Assembly: GCF_011290505.1 (NCBI RefSeq)
Contig: NZ_JAANPV010000004.1
Location: 1 to 64,000, forward strand
DNA from: Paenalcaligenes suwonensis
GTDB taxonomy: Bacteria > Pseudomonadota > Gammaproteobacteria > Burkholderiales > Burkholderiaceae_B
DNA length: 64,000 nt
Direction: 5' to 3'
The notes beneath the pieces were generated by a model. That model was given only the letters and a program-made list of their open reading frames with translations. It searched no databases and was not told where the DNA came from. Shown one piece after another: positions 45,405 to 53,801 of the stretch. How positions within the stretch are numbered: the first letter of the stretch is position 1; the number at the start of each line of letters is the position of its first letter. The position numbers and the translations under genes are program-made.

Positions 45405-46256
45405 TTAGTACAGTTCCACATGGGCTTGCATCGCCAAATGGCCGGTTTCTGTGCAGGCCCATAGCGAGACCTGATGATCGTTATCGTGTCGCCCACACAC
45501 GGTGAAGGTGTTGATATCAAAAATGGGGCTAACCGCCTTAAACGAAAAACGGCGTACGCGTGCATCGGGCAATTCGCGACGCAATAAATCCAACAACAGC
45601 GTGGCGATTAAGGGACCATGAACAATCAAGCCTGGATAGCCCTCTTCCTGGGTGACATAACTGCGGTCGTAGTGAATACGGTGACCATTAAAGGTCAATG
45701 CCGAATAACGAAATAGCAGTACTGGATCGGGGGTAATACGGCGTTGCCATTGCGCCCCTTCCGGAGCAGGTACCGGCGCAGGCACTGGCGCATCCGCAGC
45801 AGGCATATCGCGGTACACAATGTCGTGATAATCCACGATAGCTAGGGTGTCATCCGCATAAATTTCATGCTTTACCTTCACAAACACCAATGTCCCACTA
45901 CGCCCTTGTTTTACGTTCAGATCGGCAATAGTCGATACCCGTTTTAGGCGTTGCCCCTCACGCAATGGCGCTAGAAACTCTAGCTGACTACCCGCCCACA
46001 TGCGGCGAGGCAGCGGCACTGGCGGCAAGAATCCACCGCGCTTAGCATGCCCATCCACCCCTATTTCTGACTGCTGGTGTACCGGTAAAAAGTACAGCCA
46101 ATGCCAACACGGTGGCACATCCAACATCGCCACATCGGGGTCGTCTCGGTCCAATGTTGCGGTCAACGCCTTTAGCGGCGCAGACGTCACTGTATCTTGC
46201 GCTGTCTCGGTACGCCCTATCCATTCTCGCAAATGTGCCATATCCACTGCTGCCAT
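45405..46256 (-). CDS. ich: MaoC-like hydratase (mesaconyl-C4-CoA / itaconyl-CoA hydratase type)
   Basis: 283 residues from the ATG at 46256. Double hot-dog architecture: an N-terminal FAS1-type dehydratase half (about 30-150) and a C-terminal MaoC half with F-R-Y-S-A-L-T-F-N-G-H-R-I-H-Y-D (hydratase-2-type motif with the catalytic Asp/His) and the IVHGPLIATLL segment. This layout is that of mesaconyl-C4-CoA hydratase and itaconyl-CoA hydratase, which make (S)-citramalyl-CoA. It is the first gene of a four-gene unit and divergent from a LysR gene. Discrimination between the two substrates rests on context. Confidence 0.82.
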   Translation of the reverse strand: MAAVDMAHLREWIGRTETAQDTVTSAPLKALTATLDRDDPDVAMLDVPPCWHWLYFLPVHQQSEIGVDGHAKRGGFLPPVPLPRRMWAGSQLEFLAPLREGQRLKRVSTIADLNVKQGRSGTLVFVKVKHEIYADDTLAIVDYHDIVYRDMPAADAPVPAPVPAPEGAQWQRRITPDPVLLFRYSALTFNGHRIHYDRSYVTQEEGYPGLIVHGPLIATLLLDLLRRELPDARVRRFSFKAVSPIFDINTFTVCGRHDNDHQVSLWACTETGHLAMQAHVELY

Positions 46257-46325
46257 CGCCCACCCTTTTCGCATTCGTTTTAGTACTAGGTTGATCTGAT
46301 TGTAGGTAGCGTCTAAATATCTGTA

Positions 46326-46346
46326 AAATAGTTATTAAATCTATTT
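46326..46346. promoter_or_regulatory. Candidate LysR box in the divergent ich-lysR promoter
   Basis: AAATAG-N9-CTATTT is an AT-rich inverted repeat in the 121-base gap between divergent starts, the normal place and shape for a LysR activator site (an A/T-rich dyad). A further CTATTT occurs at 46355. Confidence 0.5.
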
Positions 46347-46377
46347 GCTATATCTATTTTGTATACCTAAAGCGGCT

Positions 46378-47307
46378 ATGGAACTACGTCAATTACGCTA
46401 TTTCATCGGTGTATGTGAAACCGGTAGTTTGTTGCGCGCCTCGGCTCGCCTACACATTGCACAACCTGCATTAGGTCAACAAATTTCTGCCTTAGAGCAT
46501 GAGCTAGGCGTCAAACTGTTCGAGCGCTCTAACAGAGGGATGATACAAACCGAAGCGGGCCGCATATTTCTAGAACATGCACGTGTGGTACTGGCCGACG
46601 CCGAACGCGCCAAACAAGCCGTACGTGCCACCAGCAACAGCCCCAGCGGTGAAGTATCCATAGGCTTACCCACCAGCATTGCGCTTAGCACTACGCTTCC
46701 TATACTCAGCGCCTGCCGAAAACAATATCCCAATATACGCTTGAAAATAGTCGAGGCCTATAGCGGCTTCATACAAGAATGGCTGCATTCTGGTCGCTTA
46801 GATATAGCCTTACTCTTTGGAGCCGACCCCGAGCCTGGCCTCAATAAACGCCCCTTGCTAGATGACAGCTTGGTGTTTGTGAGCAGCACCACACAGTCAC
46901 TAGCGGATCACCTAAGCTTGGCAGATATCAGCAAATTGCCGTTGGTATTACCCGGCCAAGAGCATGGCTTACGCCGCATTATTGACGATGCCTGCGCCGC
47001 CCAAAAGCTCAGCCTAGATATCGTGGCCGAAATCGAATCTCTAGGCAGCGTAAAGCGCGCCACCCAAGCCGGTTTAGGCAGCACCATTTTGCCCCAAGTG
47101 TGCTTGCTGGAAGAAATCGCCAACGGTTCTCTGCACTGTGCACACATAGACAACAACCGCTTATCCCGACGTGTGGTCTGTGCCACCAGCCTCACCCGCC
47201 CCGGCTCTAACGCCATTGCTGCGGTGGAAACCTTAGTGCTGGAAGTTATCTACGACATGGTCAACAGCGGCACATGGCCAGCCCGCTGGGTAGGCGACAC
47301 ACTCTAA
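46378..47307 (+). CDS. LysR-family regulator of the itaconate-type operon
   Basis: 309 residues from the ATG at 46378 (MELRQLRYFIGV); the frame extends upstream but without family similarity. The DNA-binding domain reads VCETGSLLRASARLHIAQPALGQQISALEHELGVKLFERSNRGM, followed by the effector domain (GEVSIGLPTSIALSTTLPIL, RATQAGLGSTILP). It is divergent from the hydratase gene, the same layout in which a LysR protein senses itaconate in other bacteria. Likely activator of the four minus-strand genes; the effector is inferred. Confidence 0.9.
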   Translation: MELRQLRYFIGVCETGSLLRASARLHIAQPALGQQISALEHELGVKLFERSNRGMIQTEAGRIFLEHARVVLADAERAKQAVRATSNSPSGEVSIGLPTSIALSTTLPILSACRKQYPNIRLKIVEAYSGFIQEWLHSGRLDIALLFGADPEPGLNKRPLLDDSLVFVSSTTQSLADHLSLADISKLPLVLPGQEHGLRRIIDDACAAQKLSLDIVAEIESLGSVKRATQAGLGSTILPQVCLLEEIANGSLHCAHIDNNRLSRRVVCATSLTRPGSNAIAAVETLVLEVIYDMVNSGTWPARWVGDTL

Positions 47308-47399
47308 GTTTTCCCTATTCTTTCTTCTCCTTGCTGGGCTGCTTGAAGCAGGCGGCGGTACCTGCCTGTTTCGTAATAACCCTTATTGCGGCACAAAAC

Positions 47400-47431
47400 A
47401 TTGTTGAACAATAATTGGATTGTTCAACAAT
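47400..47431. promoter_or_regulatory. Perfect 13-bp inverted repeat, probable GntR operator
   Basis: ATTGTTGAACAAT (47400-47412) and ATTGTTCAACAAT (47419-47431) are exact reverse complements with a 6-base spacer, and each arm is itself a near-palindrome (ATTGTT-N-AACAAT). The site lies 40 bases before the binding-protein ATG, within the promoter region of the operon whose last gene encodes a GntR regulator. The two arms would give adjacent dimer sites one and a half to two turns apart. Confidence 0.75.
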
Positions 47432-47471
47432 TATTAGTGGCATCCACACCCACAAGCCCCAAGGAGACACC

Positions 47472-48350
47472 ATGAGATTCCCCGCATTCTCTGCTAGCTT
47501 ACGCACACTTAAAAAAGCGATTCAATCCCCCTTAACATGGCTAAGCTGCAGTGCATTACTCGCCTGCAGTCCCATCGCACTAGCATCAACACCTCCTACC
47601 GTACAAGCTGGCACGCTGACCATTGCCTCAGATCTCACTTACCCGCCTTACGCCTATTTCCAAGACAAAGTACCCGCTGGTTTTGATGCTGACTTCAGCC
47701 GTTTAATGGCCAAGCATCTGAATCTGGATGCCAATATTGTGGACACACGCTTTGCCGACTTGGTAGTGGGGCTGCGTGCTAACCGCTTTGATGTCGTGGC
47801 TTCTGCGCTCTACATGACACCCGAACGTGCCAAGCTAATTAGCTATGTTCCTTACCTCAAAACCGGCTCATCATTAATTGCCTTAAGCAAAAACGACCAA
47901 CGTCCTGCTAACCCTGAAATGCTGTGCGGACTAAAAGTTAGCACCATCAAAGCAGCCTCGTGGACACCTAAGTTGGAACGGGTTTCGCAGTCTTACTGCA
48001 AAGCCGAAGGCAAACCAGCCATTACCGTGCTGGAGTTCCCTACCTCGCCCGAAGCCTTGATGGCCCTACGCTCTAGTGCTGCCGACGTGATGATGGAAGA
48101 CTCTGCGGTGGCCCACCAGTTGGTACAGACCATGAAAGGCGAGCTGACAGTGACCTCGCCCGAGCTGCTGTACACCATTGTGATTGCACTAGGTGTGAAT
48201 CAACGAAACCCCGAGCTTTCCGAGGCATTAACACAAGCCCTGTTACGCGCCACCGAAAGCGGTGAATACGCACAACTACTAGAACAGTACGGTCTTGCCG
48301 CCCCCACAGAAGCCGACATAGCCAGCTCTTTAGCTGCACAACCACAATAA
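47472..48350 (+). CDS. Periplasmic amino-acid-type binding protein (family 3)
   Basis: 292 residues from the ATG at 47472, preceded by AAGGAG. The signal peptide region LTWLSCSALLACSPIALAS ends near residue 38; a Cys in LLAC leaves lipoprotein processing possible. The mature protein is a family 3 solute-binding protein: TLTIASDLTYPPYAYF, GFDADFSRLMAKHLN, FDVVASALYMTPERAKLISYVPY. It is the first gene of a six-gene unit, followed 18 bases later by the membrane/ATPase gene. Ligand likely an amino acid or related amide. Confidence 0.92.
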   Translation: MRFPAFSASLRTLKKAIQSPLTWLSCSALLACSPIALASTPPTVQAGTLTIASDLTYPPYAYFQDKVPAGFDADFSRLMAKHLNLDANIVDTRFADLVVGLRANRFDVVASALYMTPERAKLISYVPYLKTGSSLIALSKNDQRPANPEMLCGLKVSTIKAASWTPKLERVSQSYCKAEGKPAITVLEFPTSPEALMALRSSAADVMMEDSAVAHQLVQTMKGELTVTSPELLYTIVIALGVNQRNPELSEALTQALLRATESGEYAQLLEQYGLAAPTEADIASSLAAQPQ

Positions 48351-48368
48351 GAACAGGAGCATTTTGTA

Positions 48369-49889
48369 ATGGAATTTGATTGGTCGTATGCGTATAGCCT
48401 GTTGTTTGATCAGGATTTTTGGCTGGCTTGCTGGACAGTGGCCAAACTGGGTTTTCTCTCTTGGCTGCTAGCAGGTGGGTTAGGTTTCTTTTTAGCTCTG
48501 GCAAAACAGTCCAGCATACGGCCCATCAATTGGCTCTCTAGGCTCTACATCTGGTTTTTCCGCAGCTTGCCTCTGTTGGTTTTACTGATGTTCATCTACA
48601 ACCTGCCGCAAGTATTCCCTGCGTCAGCCAATGTGCTCACCGAGGCTTTTTATGCAGGTTTAATCTCGTTAGTGCTTAGCGAAGCGGCTTATATGGCTGA
48701 GATTCACCGTGGCGGTATTTTGGCCGTACCGCGTGGCCAATACGAAGCGGCTAAAGCGCTGGGGTTGCGATACGCCGGCATTCAGCGCCTGATTATTATT
48801 CCGCAAGCCATACGTATTGCCCTGCCTACGCTCAGCAACGAATTCATCACCATCGTCAAGCTAACGTCACTGGTTTCCGTCATTTCATTGACCGAAATCC
48901 TGCTGGTAGGCCAACGCCTGTACACGCATAACTTTCTGATCTTCGAAACCATGTTGGCGGTCGCCTTTTACTACGTGTTGATGGTGACGATCTTTGACAA
49001 AGCCTTAGGCTGGTTAGAACAGTACTTAGATGTGAGCCAACGCAAGCCCAAGGCGTATCAGTTAAGCGCGAGTGAAAAAGCCGCTATTCACGCGGCACAA
49101 CCTGCTAGCGCCTCTACAACGTCTGTGGCGTCAGACAGCGCTACGCCTGCCTTAGAAGTACGCCAACTGAACAAATACTATGGCGAACACCATGTGCTCA
49201 AGAACATAAACCTCAGCGTACGCAGTGGTGACGTGATTTCTATTATCGGCCCCTCAGGTTCCGGTAAAACCTCGCTTATCCGTACCCTAAACGGGCTAGA
49301 GCCTTTTGCAGACGGCAGTGTGTGGATTCATGGTCAGCACTTTTTAGGTACGCAAAATGGCCAATGCTTAACCGCGCCACACCCAGAACTGATTCTGGAC
49401 ATTGGCATGGTGTTTCAAAGCTTCAACTTGTTTCCGCACCGCACGGTACTGGATAACGTGACCTTGGCATTGGGCTATCACAACCGTGGCACAGCAGCGT
49501 CCCGCCGTATTGAGGCACTTACCCAGCTTTCACGAGTAGGCATGGTAGAACACGCCAATAAATACCCACATCAGCTCTCGGGCGGACAGCAACAGCGTGT
49601 AGCCATTGCCCGCGCCTTGGCGATGCACCCCTCCATCATGCTGTTCGATGAACCTACTTCTGCGCTAGACCCAGAGCTAGTGAATGAAGTGCTGCGTGTG
49701 CTGGAGTCCCTTGCTGCCGAGGGTATAACCATGCTGATCGTGACGCATGAAATGCGCTTTGCCTTCAACGTGTCTAACCGCGTCATCTTCATGGAAAACG
49801 GTGCCATCTTGCACGATGAATCGCCTGCTGATTTACGTCAATCCAGCGATACACGTGTGAGCGAATTCCTGCGCCAACTGAATCACTAA
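48369..49889 (+). CDS. Fused ABC transporter permease and ATPase (amino-acid type)
   Basis: 506 residues joining two normally separate subunits. Residues about 1-225 are a HisM/GlnP-type permease with membrane helices and the coupling loop [35 protein letters not shown] linker rich in Ala/Ser (about 238-258) leads to a GlnQ-type ATPase (about 259-506) with Walker [11 protein letters not shown]-loop [12 protein letters not shown], signature LSGGQQQR and Walker [13 protein letters not shown]. Fusion gives fixed stoichiometry and implies a homodimeric channel. The frame is continuous through the junction, so it is not an assembly join. Confidence 0.94.
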   Translation: MEFDWSYAYSLLFDQDFWLACWTVAKLGFLSWLLAGGLGFFLALAKQSSIRPINWLSRLYIWFFRSLPLLVLLMFIYNLPQVFPASANVLTEAFYAGLISLVLSEAAYMAEIHRGGILAVPRGQYEAAKALGLRYAGIQRLIIIPQAIRIALPTLSNEFITIVKLTSLVSVISLTEILLVGQRLYTHNFLIFETMLAVAFYYVLMVTIFDKALGWLEQYLDVSQRKPKAYQLSASEKAAIHAAQPASASTTSVASDSATPALEVRQLNKYYGEHHVLKNINLSVRSGDVISIIGPSGSGKTSLIRTLNGLEPFADGSVWIHGQHFLGTQNGQCLTAPHPELILDIGMVFQSFNLFPHRTVLDNVTLALGYHNRGTAASRRIEALTQLSRVGMVEHANKYPHQLSGGQQQRVAIARALAMHPSIMLFDEPTSALDPELVNEVLRVLESLAAEGITMLIVTHEMRFAFNVSNRVIFMENGAILHDESPADLRQSSDTRVSEFLRQLNH

Positions 49890-49895
49890 CACGAC

Positions 49896-51173
49896 ATGGG
49901 TACAGCCATTCACACCACAGCCCATTGCTTGCAGCGTATTGCTGCCTTGCCTAACGAGGCAGCGCTCGCGCTGACGGCCATTGACCAGACTGCTAAGCCT
50001 GCCAGCGAAGGTCCTTTACACGGTCTAAACCTAAGCGTTAAGGCCAACATAGATGTGCAAGGTTGGGTAAGCCACGCCGGGTCCGCCGCCTTTGCGCAGC
50101 ACCCTGCCGCCGCACAAGATGCTCCCCTCGTACAGCGCTTACGCCAGCAAGGTGCCACCATTCTGGCACAAAGCAACATGACCGAATTTGCCTACGGTGC
50201 CCTTGGTCTAAACGGGTATTTTGGTACGCCCATGAACCCCCGCTACCCTACTGAAGCCCGTGTGCCGGGCGGTTCCAGTTCGGGTGCCGCCGTCGCCGTC
50301 GCATCCGGTTTTAGCGATGCGGCACTGTGTACAGACACCAGCGGCTCGGCCCGTATCCCCGCTGCGTTCTGTGGCGTAGTAGGCTTTATCCCCACCAAAG
50401 GACTACTGCCTGAAGAAGGCATATTCCCCTTATCGCCCAGTTTTGATGTGCCTGGCATTATGAGTCGCCACGTACAAGGCTGCCAACGCATTTTCACTGC
50501 CCTAGCGCCTACCCACGCCACCGAAGTACCACTGCCGGAGCGCTGGACCTTACTGATCCCTTCTGAGCTAGCCACTCTAGGCATAGATGCCGCTGTACAG
50601 CGGCAGTTTCGTGCTGCCTGCCATGCCTTAACTAAGGCTGGGGCCACCTTAATAGAAGCTAATTTCCCCGCCTTAATCACGGCAGGGGCTACCGCAGCAG
50701 AAGGCGGCATGATCAGCGCCGAGGCCTATAGCATCCACCAACCTTGGCTAGAAACAGATGGCGCACGTTATGACCCACTTATACATCAACGTATTAGCGC
50801 TGGGGCCACACTGCCTGCATGGCGCTATGCCCAAGCACAGCACGCACTGCGTACGCAAACCCAGCATGCACAACAACAGTTAGCACACGTTGATGCTGTG
50901 CTCACCCCCACGTGCCCCATGTTGGCGCCTGAACTAGCACCACTGCATGACCCTGAAACCTATCTAGCGACTAATAGACGCTCTTTCTCGCTCACCGAAT
51001 TTGCTAACCGCTTACACCTACCTAGCCTGAGCCTGCCCTATACCCCAGCCAACGCACACAGCATTGGCTTATTACTGACAGCAAAACCCCACGACGAGCC
51101 ACGCTTATTTGCGCTGGCCCAGTGGATAGAAACCCTTTTACTTGCCGAGGAGCAATACCATGATTGTGATTAA
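49896..51173 (+). CDS. Amidase-signature family hydrolase
   Basis: 425 residues. The Ser-cisSer-Lys triad is visible: Lys49 in L-S-V-K-A-N-I-D-V, the glycine/serine-rich G-G-S-S-S-G-A-A-V-A-V-A-S-G stretch with the cis-serine, and the nucleophilic serine in T-D-T-S-G-S-A-R-I-P-A. The C terminus carries DAVLTPTCPMLAP. Such enzymes hydrolyse amides, including allophanate, indoleacetamide and aryl amides. It is not GatA, as no gatB or gatC is nearby. It starts 6 bases after the transporter gene and overlaps the next gene by 14 bases, so it acts in the same pathway. Confidence 0.92.
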   Translation: MGTAIHTTAHCLQRIAALPNEAALALTAIDQTAKPASEGPLHGLNLSVKANIDVQGWVSHAGSAAFAQHPAAAQDAPLVQRLRQQGATILAQSNMTEFAYGALGLNGYFGTPMNPRYPTEARVPGGSSSGAAVAVASGFSDAALCTDTSGSARIPAAFCGVVGFIPTKGLLPEEGIFPLSPSFDVPGIMSRHVQGCQRIFTALAPTHATEVPLPERWTLLIPSELATLGIDAAVQRQFRAACHALTKAGATLIEANFPALITAGATAAEGGMISAEAYSIHQPWLETDGARYDPLIHQRISAGATLPAWRYAQAQHALRTQTQHAQQQLAHVDAVLTPTCPMLAPELAPLHDPETYLATNRRSFSLTEFANRLHLPSLSLPYTPANAHSIGLLLTAKPHDEPRLFALAQWIETLLLAEEQYHDCD

Positions 51174-51546
51174 TGCTGAACAACTGCGCGGAACCCCACG
51201 AGACGCTAGCGGCCCAGGCTGGCAAAGCGTACGCATGATTGTAAAAGGCGATGGCATGGGCTATTCCGTGCACGAAACACGCATCACCGAAGGAGCAGAG
51301 CTAGAGCTGGAATACAAAAACCATTTCGAAACCAACTACTGTGTGGCTGGCGAAGGCGAAGTGAAAGACCTCAATACGGGCAAAACCTACCCTATTAAGG
51401 CAGGCGATATCTACGCACTAAACCTAAATGACCCTCATATTCTGCGTGCCACCAAGGGTGATCTGCATTTGCTATGTGTGTTCAACCCACCGCTAAACGG
51501 TGACGAAACCCATAACGCGGATGGCAGCTACGACGTTCGCGACTGA
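51160..51546 (+). CDS. Orphan ectoine-synthase-like cupin (EctC family)
   Basis: 128 residues from the ATG at 51160, preceded by GAGGAG; the ATG overlaps the amidase end. The whole chain follows EctC: MIVINAEQLRGTPRD, KNHFETNYCVAGEGEV, TYPIKAGDIYALNLNDPH and CVFNPPLNGDETH. The residues known as iron ligands in EctC structures, Glu57, Tyr85 and His93, occur at exactly these positions, so the protein is likely an active metal-dependent cyclase. There is no ectA or ectB in the window, and no ectoine hydrolase gene. EctC can also cyclise glutamine, so a different gamma-amino amide or acid may be its substrate here. Confidence 0.88.
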   Translation: MIVINAEQLRGTPRDASGPGWQSVRMIVKGDGMGYSVHETRITEGAELELEYKNHFETNYCVAGEGEVKDLNTGKTYPIKAGDIYALNLNDPHILRATKGDLHLLCVFNPPLNGDETHNADGSYDVRD

Positions 51547-51575
51547 TCTCACACTTCCTCATTAAAGGTAATCAC

Positions 51576-52421
51576 ATGGGAAATTATCCTGCCGCCTACC
51601 AATCTACCCAAGGCTCGGCCCTCTCGGTAGACAAAGCCTTTTATAACCGTCTCATCACACGCCCTGAAACGCGCACCTTGGTGGACAAATTTGTTGTGCC
51701 TATTCGCAGTGGCAAAGCGTGGGAAGTACCCGCCGGCCATGTTTGCCGCATTGTGACCATTGATGGCCCTCAAGTTGCTGACCTGAACATATGGAACCGC
51801 CACGACCCACGCGAACGCATGTGGGCTTCTCGTACCCGTCAATTACAAGCAGCACACGTCAGTATTCATGACCGCCTGTGGTCTACACTGCCCTTTTTAC
51901 GCCCACTGGCCACCATTACGGATGACACCTTAGCGAACTACGGTATTGATGGTGACGGTGGCCGTGTGCACGACTTGCTTGGTACCCGCTGCGACCCGTA
52001 CGTCAATCATCTGCTCACAGGTGAAGACTTCCACTTTCACTGTCACTCGAACCTCACCCGTGCCGTTGCGCCCTACGGTTTAACGGAATTCGACGTACAC
52101 GATGTCTTAAATGTGTTTCAATGCACTGGCTTAAATGACGACGATCAGTACTTCATGAAAGCCTGCCCTGCCCAAAAAGGGGATTACTTTGAGTATTTCG
52201 CAGAAATAGACCTGCTATGTGCGCTATCCACCTGCCCAGGCGGTGATCTATCTGTACCACTTTGGGGGCCAGATGCACGTGATCCTATTGATGTTTGTCG
52301 CCCATTAGGTGTAGAAGTATATGCGTTGGCACCTGAACTGCTTGAAGGTTGGTCACAACCTGAACGTGCCCAATACAAAGGCCATCACGGCATGAACCCT
52401 GAACTCGTTCAATGGAGATGA
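51576..52421 (+). CDS. DUF1989 (urea-carboxylase-associated family) protein
   Basis: 281 residues. Family landmarks are VPIRSGKAWEVPAGHVCRIVTIDGPQVADLNIWN, RDP-containing and HDRLWSTLPFLRPL segments, GTRCDPYVNHLLTG, HCHSNLTRAVAPYGL and CPGGDLSVPLWG. DUF1989 proteins include the two subunits of carboxyguanidine deiminase in the guanidine pathway, which suggests hydrolytic C-N chemistry. Here it stands singly, 29 bases after the EctC-like gene and without a urea or guanidine carboxylase gene nearby, so its reaction is different or unknown. A strictly co-directional operon member. Confidence 0.88.
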   Translation: MGNYPAAYQSTQGSALSVDKAFYNRLITRPETRTLVDKFVVPIRSGKAWEVPAGHVCRIVTIDGPQVADLNIWNRHDPRERMWASRTRQLQAAHVSIHDRLWSTLPFLRPLATITDDTLANYGIDGDGGRVHDLLGTRCDPYVNHLLTGEDFHFHCHSNLTRAVAPYGLTEFDVHDVLNVFQCTGLNDDDQYFMKACPAQKGDYFEYFAEIDLLCALSTCPGGDLSVPLWGPDARDPIDVCRPLGVEVYALAPELLEGWSQPERAQYKGHHGMNPELVQWR

Positions 52422-52425
52422 GTCA

Positions 52426-53106
52426 TTGAAAACCAAAATCGATGCGGAAAAGCTATCTATTGTTGATGTCATTGGCTACAAACTGCGCAATGACATTATC
52501 GAAGGTAAGTTAGCGCCCGGCGAACAATTGATAGAAGTAGATTTGGCCCAAACTTACGATGCATCACGTAATAGCATCCGCGAAGTGCTGCATCTGCTTG
52601 TACGCGATGGCTTAGCCACGGCTATACGTCATCGCGGTGTCTTTGTGCGCAAATTCCACGTCGATGATCTTCAAGACCTATACACAGCACGTCGAACCTT
52701 GGAGCTGCACGCCGTGCGCTCCTCGCCCCCGCCCTCGCGTGCACTCTTAAACAAAATGGCCCGAAACAACAAACAAGCCGAACGTGCACTAGCCAAAGAA
52801 CAATGGCAAGAGGTGGGTTCGCTCAGTTTGATGTTCCACCAACTACTGGTGTCTATGCTGGGCAGCAAGCTGTTGGATGAGTTCTTTCTCACACTCTGTG
52901 CGCAGTTGCGATTGGTGTTCTTTGCCGGACCAGATGAAAAAATCGTACAAGCCCCCTTGTGGATAGAGTGGGAGCGGCGCATTCACCAATGTCTATGTGA
53001 CGGTGATATCGCTCAAGCCGAGCACGAATTAGCAGAATATCTGGATGCGTCTGAAACCGCATTAAGCAAGGTAGTCAGTACATACCAAAACTCTGGTCTG
53101 AAATAA
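52426..53106 (+). CDS. GntR-family regulator (FCD type), last gene of the amidase operon
   Basis: 226 residues starting at TTG (52426), five bases after the DUF1989 stop; GGAG lies upstream and no ATG is available. The winged helix covers about 10-75 (LRNDIIEGKLAPGEQLIEVDLAQTYDASRNSIREVLHLLVRDGL), followed by an all-helical FCD domain with DLYTARRTLELHAV. It probably recognises the ATTGTT-type inverted repeat at the head of the operon and thus controls its own transcription. Confidence 0.9.
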   Translation: MKTKIDAEKLSIVDVIGYKLRNDIIEGKLAPGEQLIEVDLAQTYDASRNSIREVLHLLVRDGLATAIRHRGVFVRKFHVDDLQDLYTARRTLELHAVRSSPPPSRALLNKMARNNKQAERALAKEQWQEVGSLSLMFHQLLVSMLGSKLLDEFFLTLCAQLRLVFFAGPDEKIVQAPLWIEWERRIHQCLCDGDIAQAEHELAEYLDASETALSKVVSTYQNSGLK

Positions 53107-53298
53107 GCGCAACTTTTACCTGTTATTACAGCCTTTTGCTATAGGCTACGAACTTTACTGATATAGTTTTTAACAGGACAAGCTAAATAGCGTAAAAACA
53201 CAGGGAACACGGTGGCTTGACCCGTATCAATCCCTTTTTTACCTATCATGGCAAAATGTGTTTAAGCCCATTGTTTTTTCATCAAGGTATTTCAACAT

Positions 53299-53739
53299 AT
53301 GAAAACTGTACTCTTGCCCTACGACGGTTCCGACACCGCCAAACGTGCTCTGCAATATCTGATTGATCTGTCCAAGGATTACTCTGGCTTTTCAGTGCAT
53401 GTACTGAATGTGCAGTTTGATCCGCAAATTTATGGCCGCAGCTACACAGCCTTCATTGGTGATGCGCTGAAGCAACTGCGTGAAGACACACACAAATACG
53501 CCATCGACATGGCTGAGCAAGCCGCTGCACAACTGCGCGAAGCTGGCATTAACACCACCGCCCACGCTGCTGTGGATACCGATATCGCGTTCGCAGTGGG
53601 TGAGCTGATTAAGTCCCAAAAATGCGACTCTATCGTCATGGGTACCCGTGGCATGAGCGGTTTGGGTAATCTGTTCTTGGGCTCTGTTGCAACACGCATC
53701 ATCCATCAGGTAGACATCCCTGTCACCCTGATCAAATAA
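53299..53739 (+). CDS. Universal stress protein, UspA family
   Basis: 146 residues with one Usp domain: VLLPYDGSDTAKRALQYL at the N terminus and the ATP-binding G-T-R-G-M-S-G-L-G-N-L-F-L-G-S-V-A glycine-rich loop near 115-131. The presence of the G-x2-G-x9-G(S/T) loop suggests an ATP-binding form. Single gene with its own terminator; the 190-base gap before it shows an AT-rich promoter region and no other gene. Confidence 0.93.
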   Translation: MKTVLLPYDGSDTAKRALQYLIDLSKDYSGFSVHVLNVQFDPQIYGRSYTAFIGDALKQLREDTHKYAIDMAEQAAAQLREAGINTTAHAAVDTDIAFAVGELIKSQKCDSIVMGTRGMSGLGNLFLGSVATRIIHQVDIPVTLIK

Positions 53740-53755
53740 GCAGGTAGCACCCAAC

Positions 53756-53785
53756 AAAAACAGGCGCATAAAGCGCCTGTTTTTT
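53756..53785 (+). terminator. Terminator of the uspA gene
   Basis: AAAAACAGGCGC (53756-53767) pairs with GCGCCTGTTTTT (53773-53784) around a 5-base loop, with a T-run. The symmetrical A/T flanks let it serve the convergent cytochrome b561 gene as well. Confidence 0.92.
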
Positions 53786-53801
53786 ATTACCTACCGCTTT
53801 A

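Noticed and set aside
49896-51173. GatA subunit of the aspartyl/glutamyl-tRNA amidotransferase
   Set aside because: No gatB or gatC is adjacent and the gene lies inside a transporter/catabolic operon.
51160-51546. Genuine ectoine biosynthesis locus
   Set aside because: ectA, ectB and ask_ect are missing and the neighbours are an importer, amidase and DUF1989 gene, so an orphan EctC-like role is more likely.
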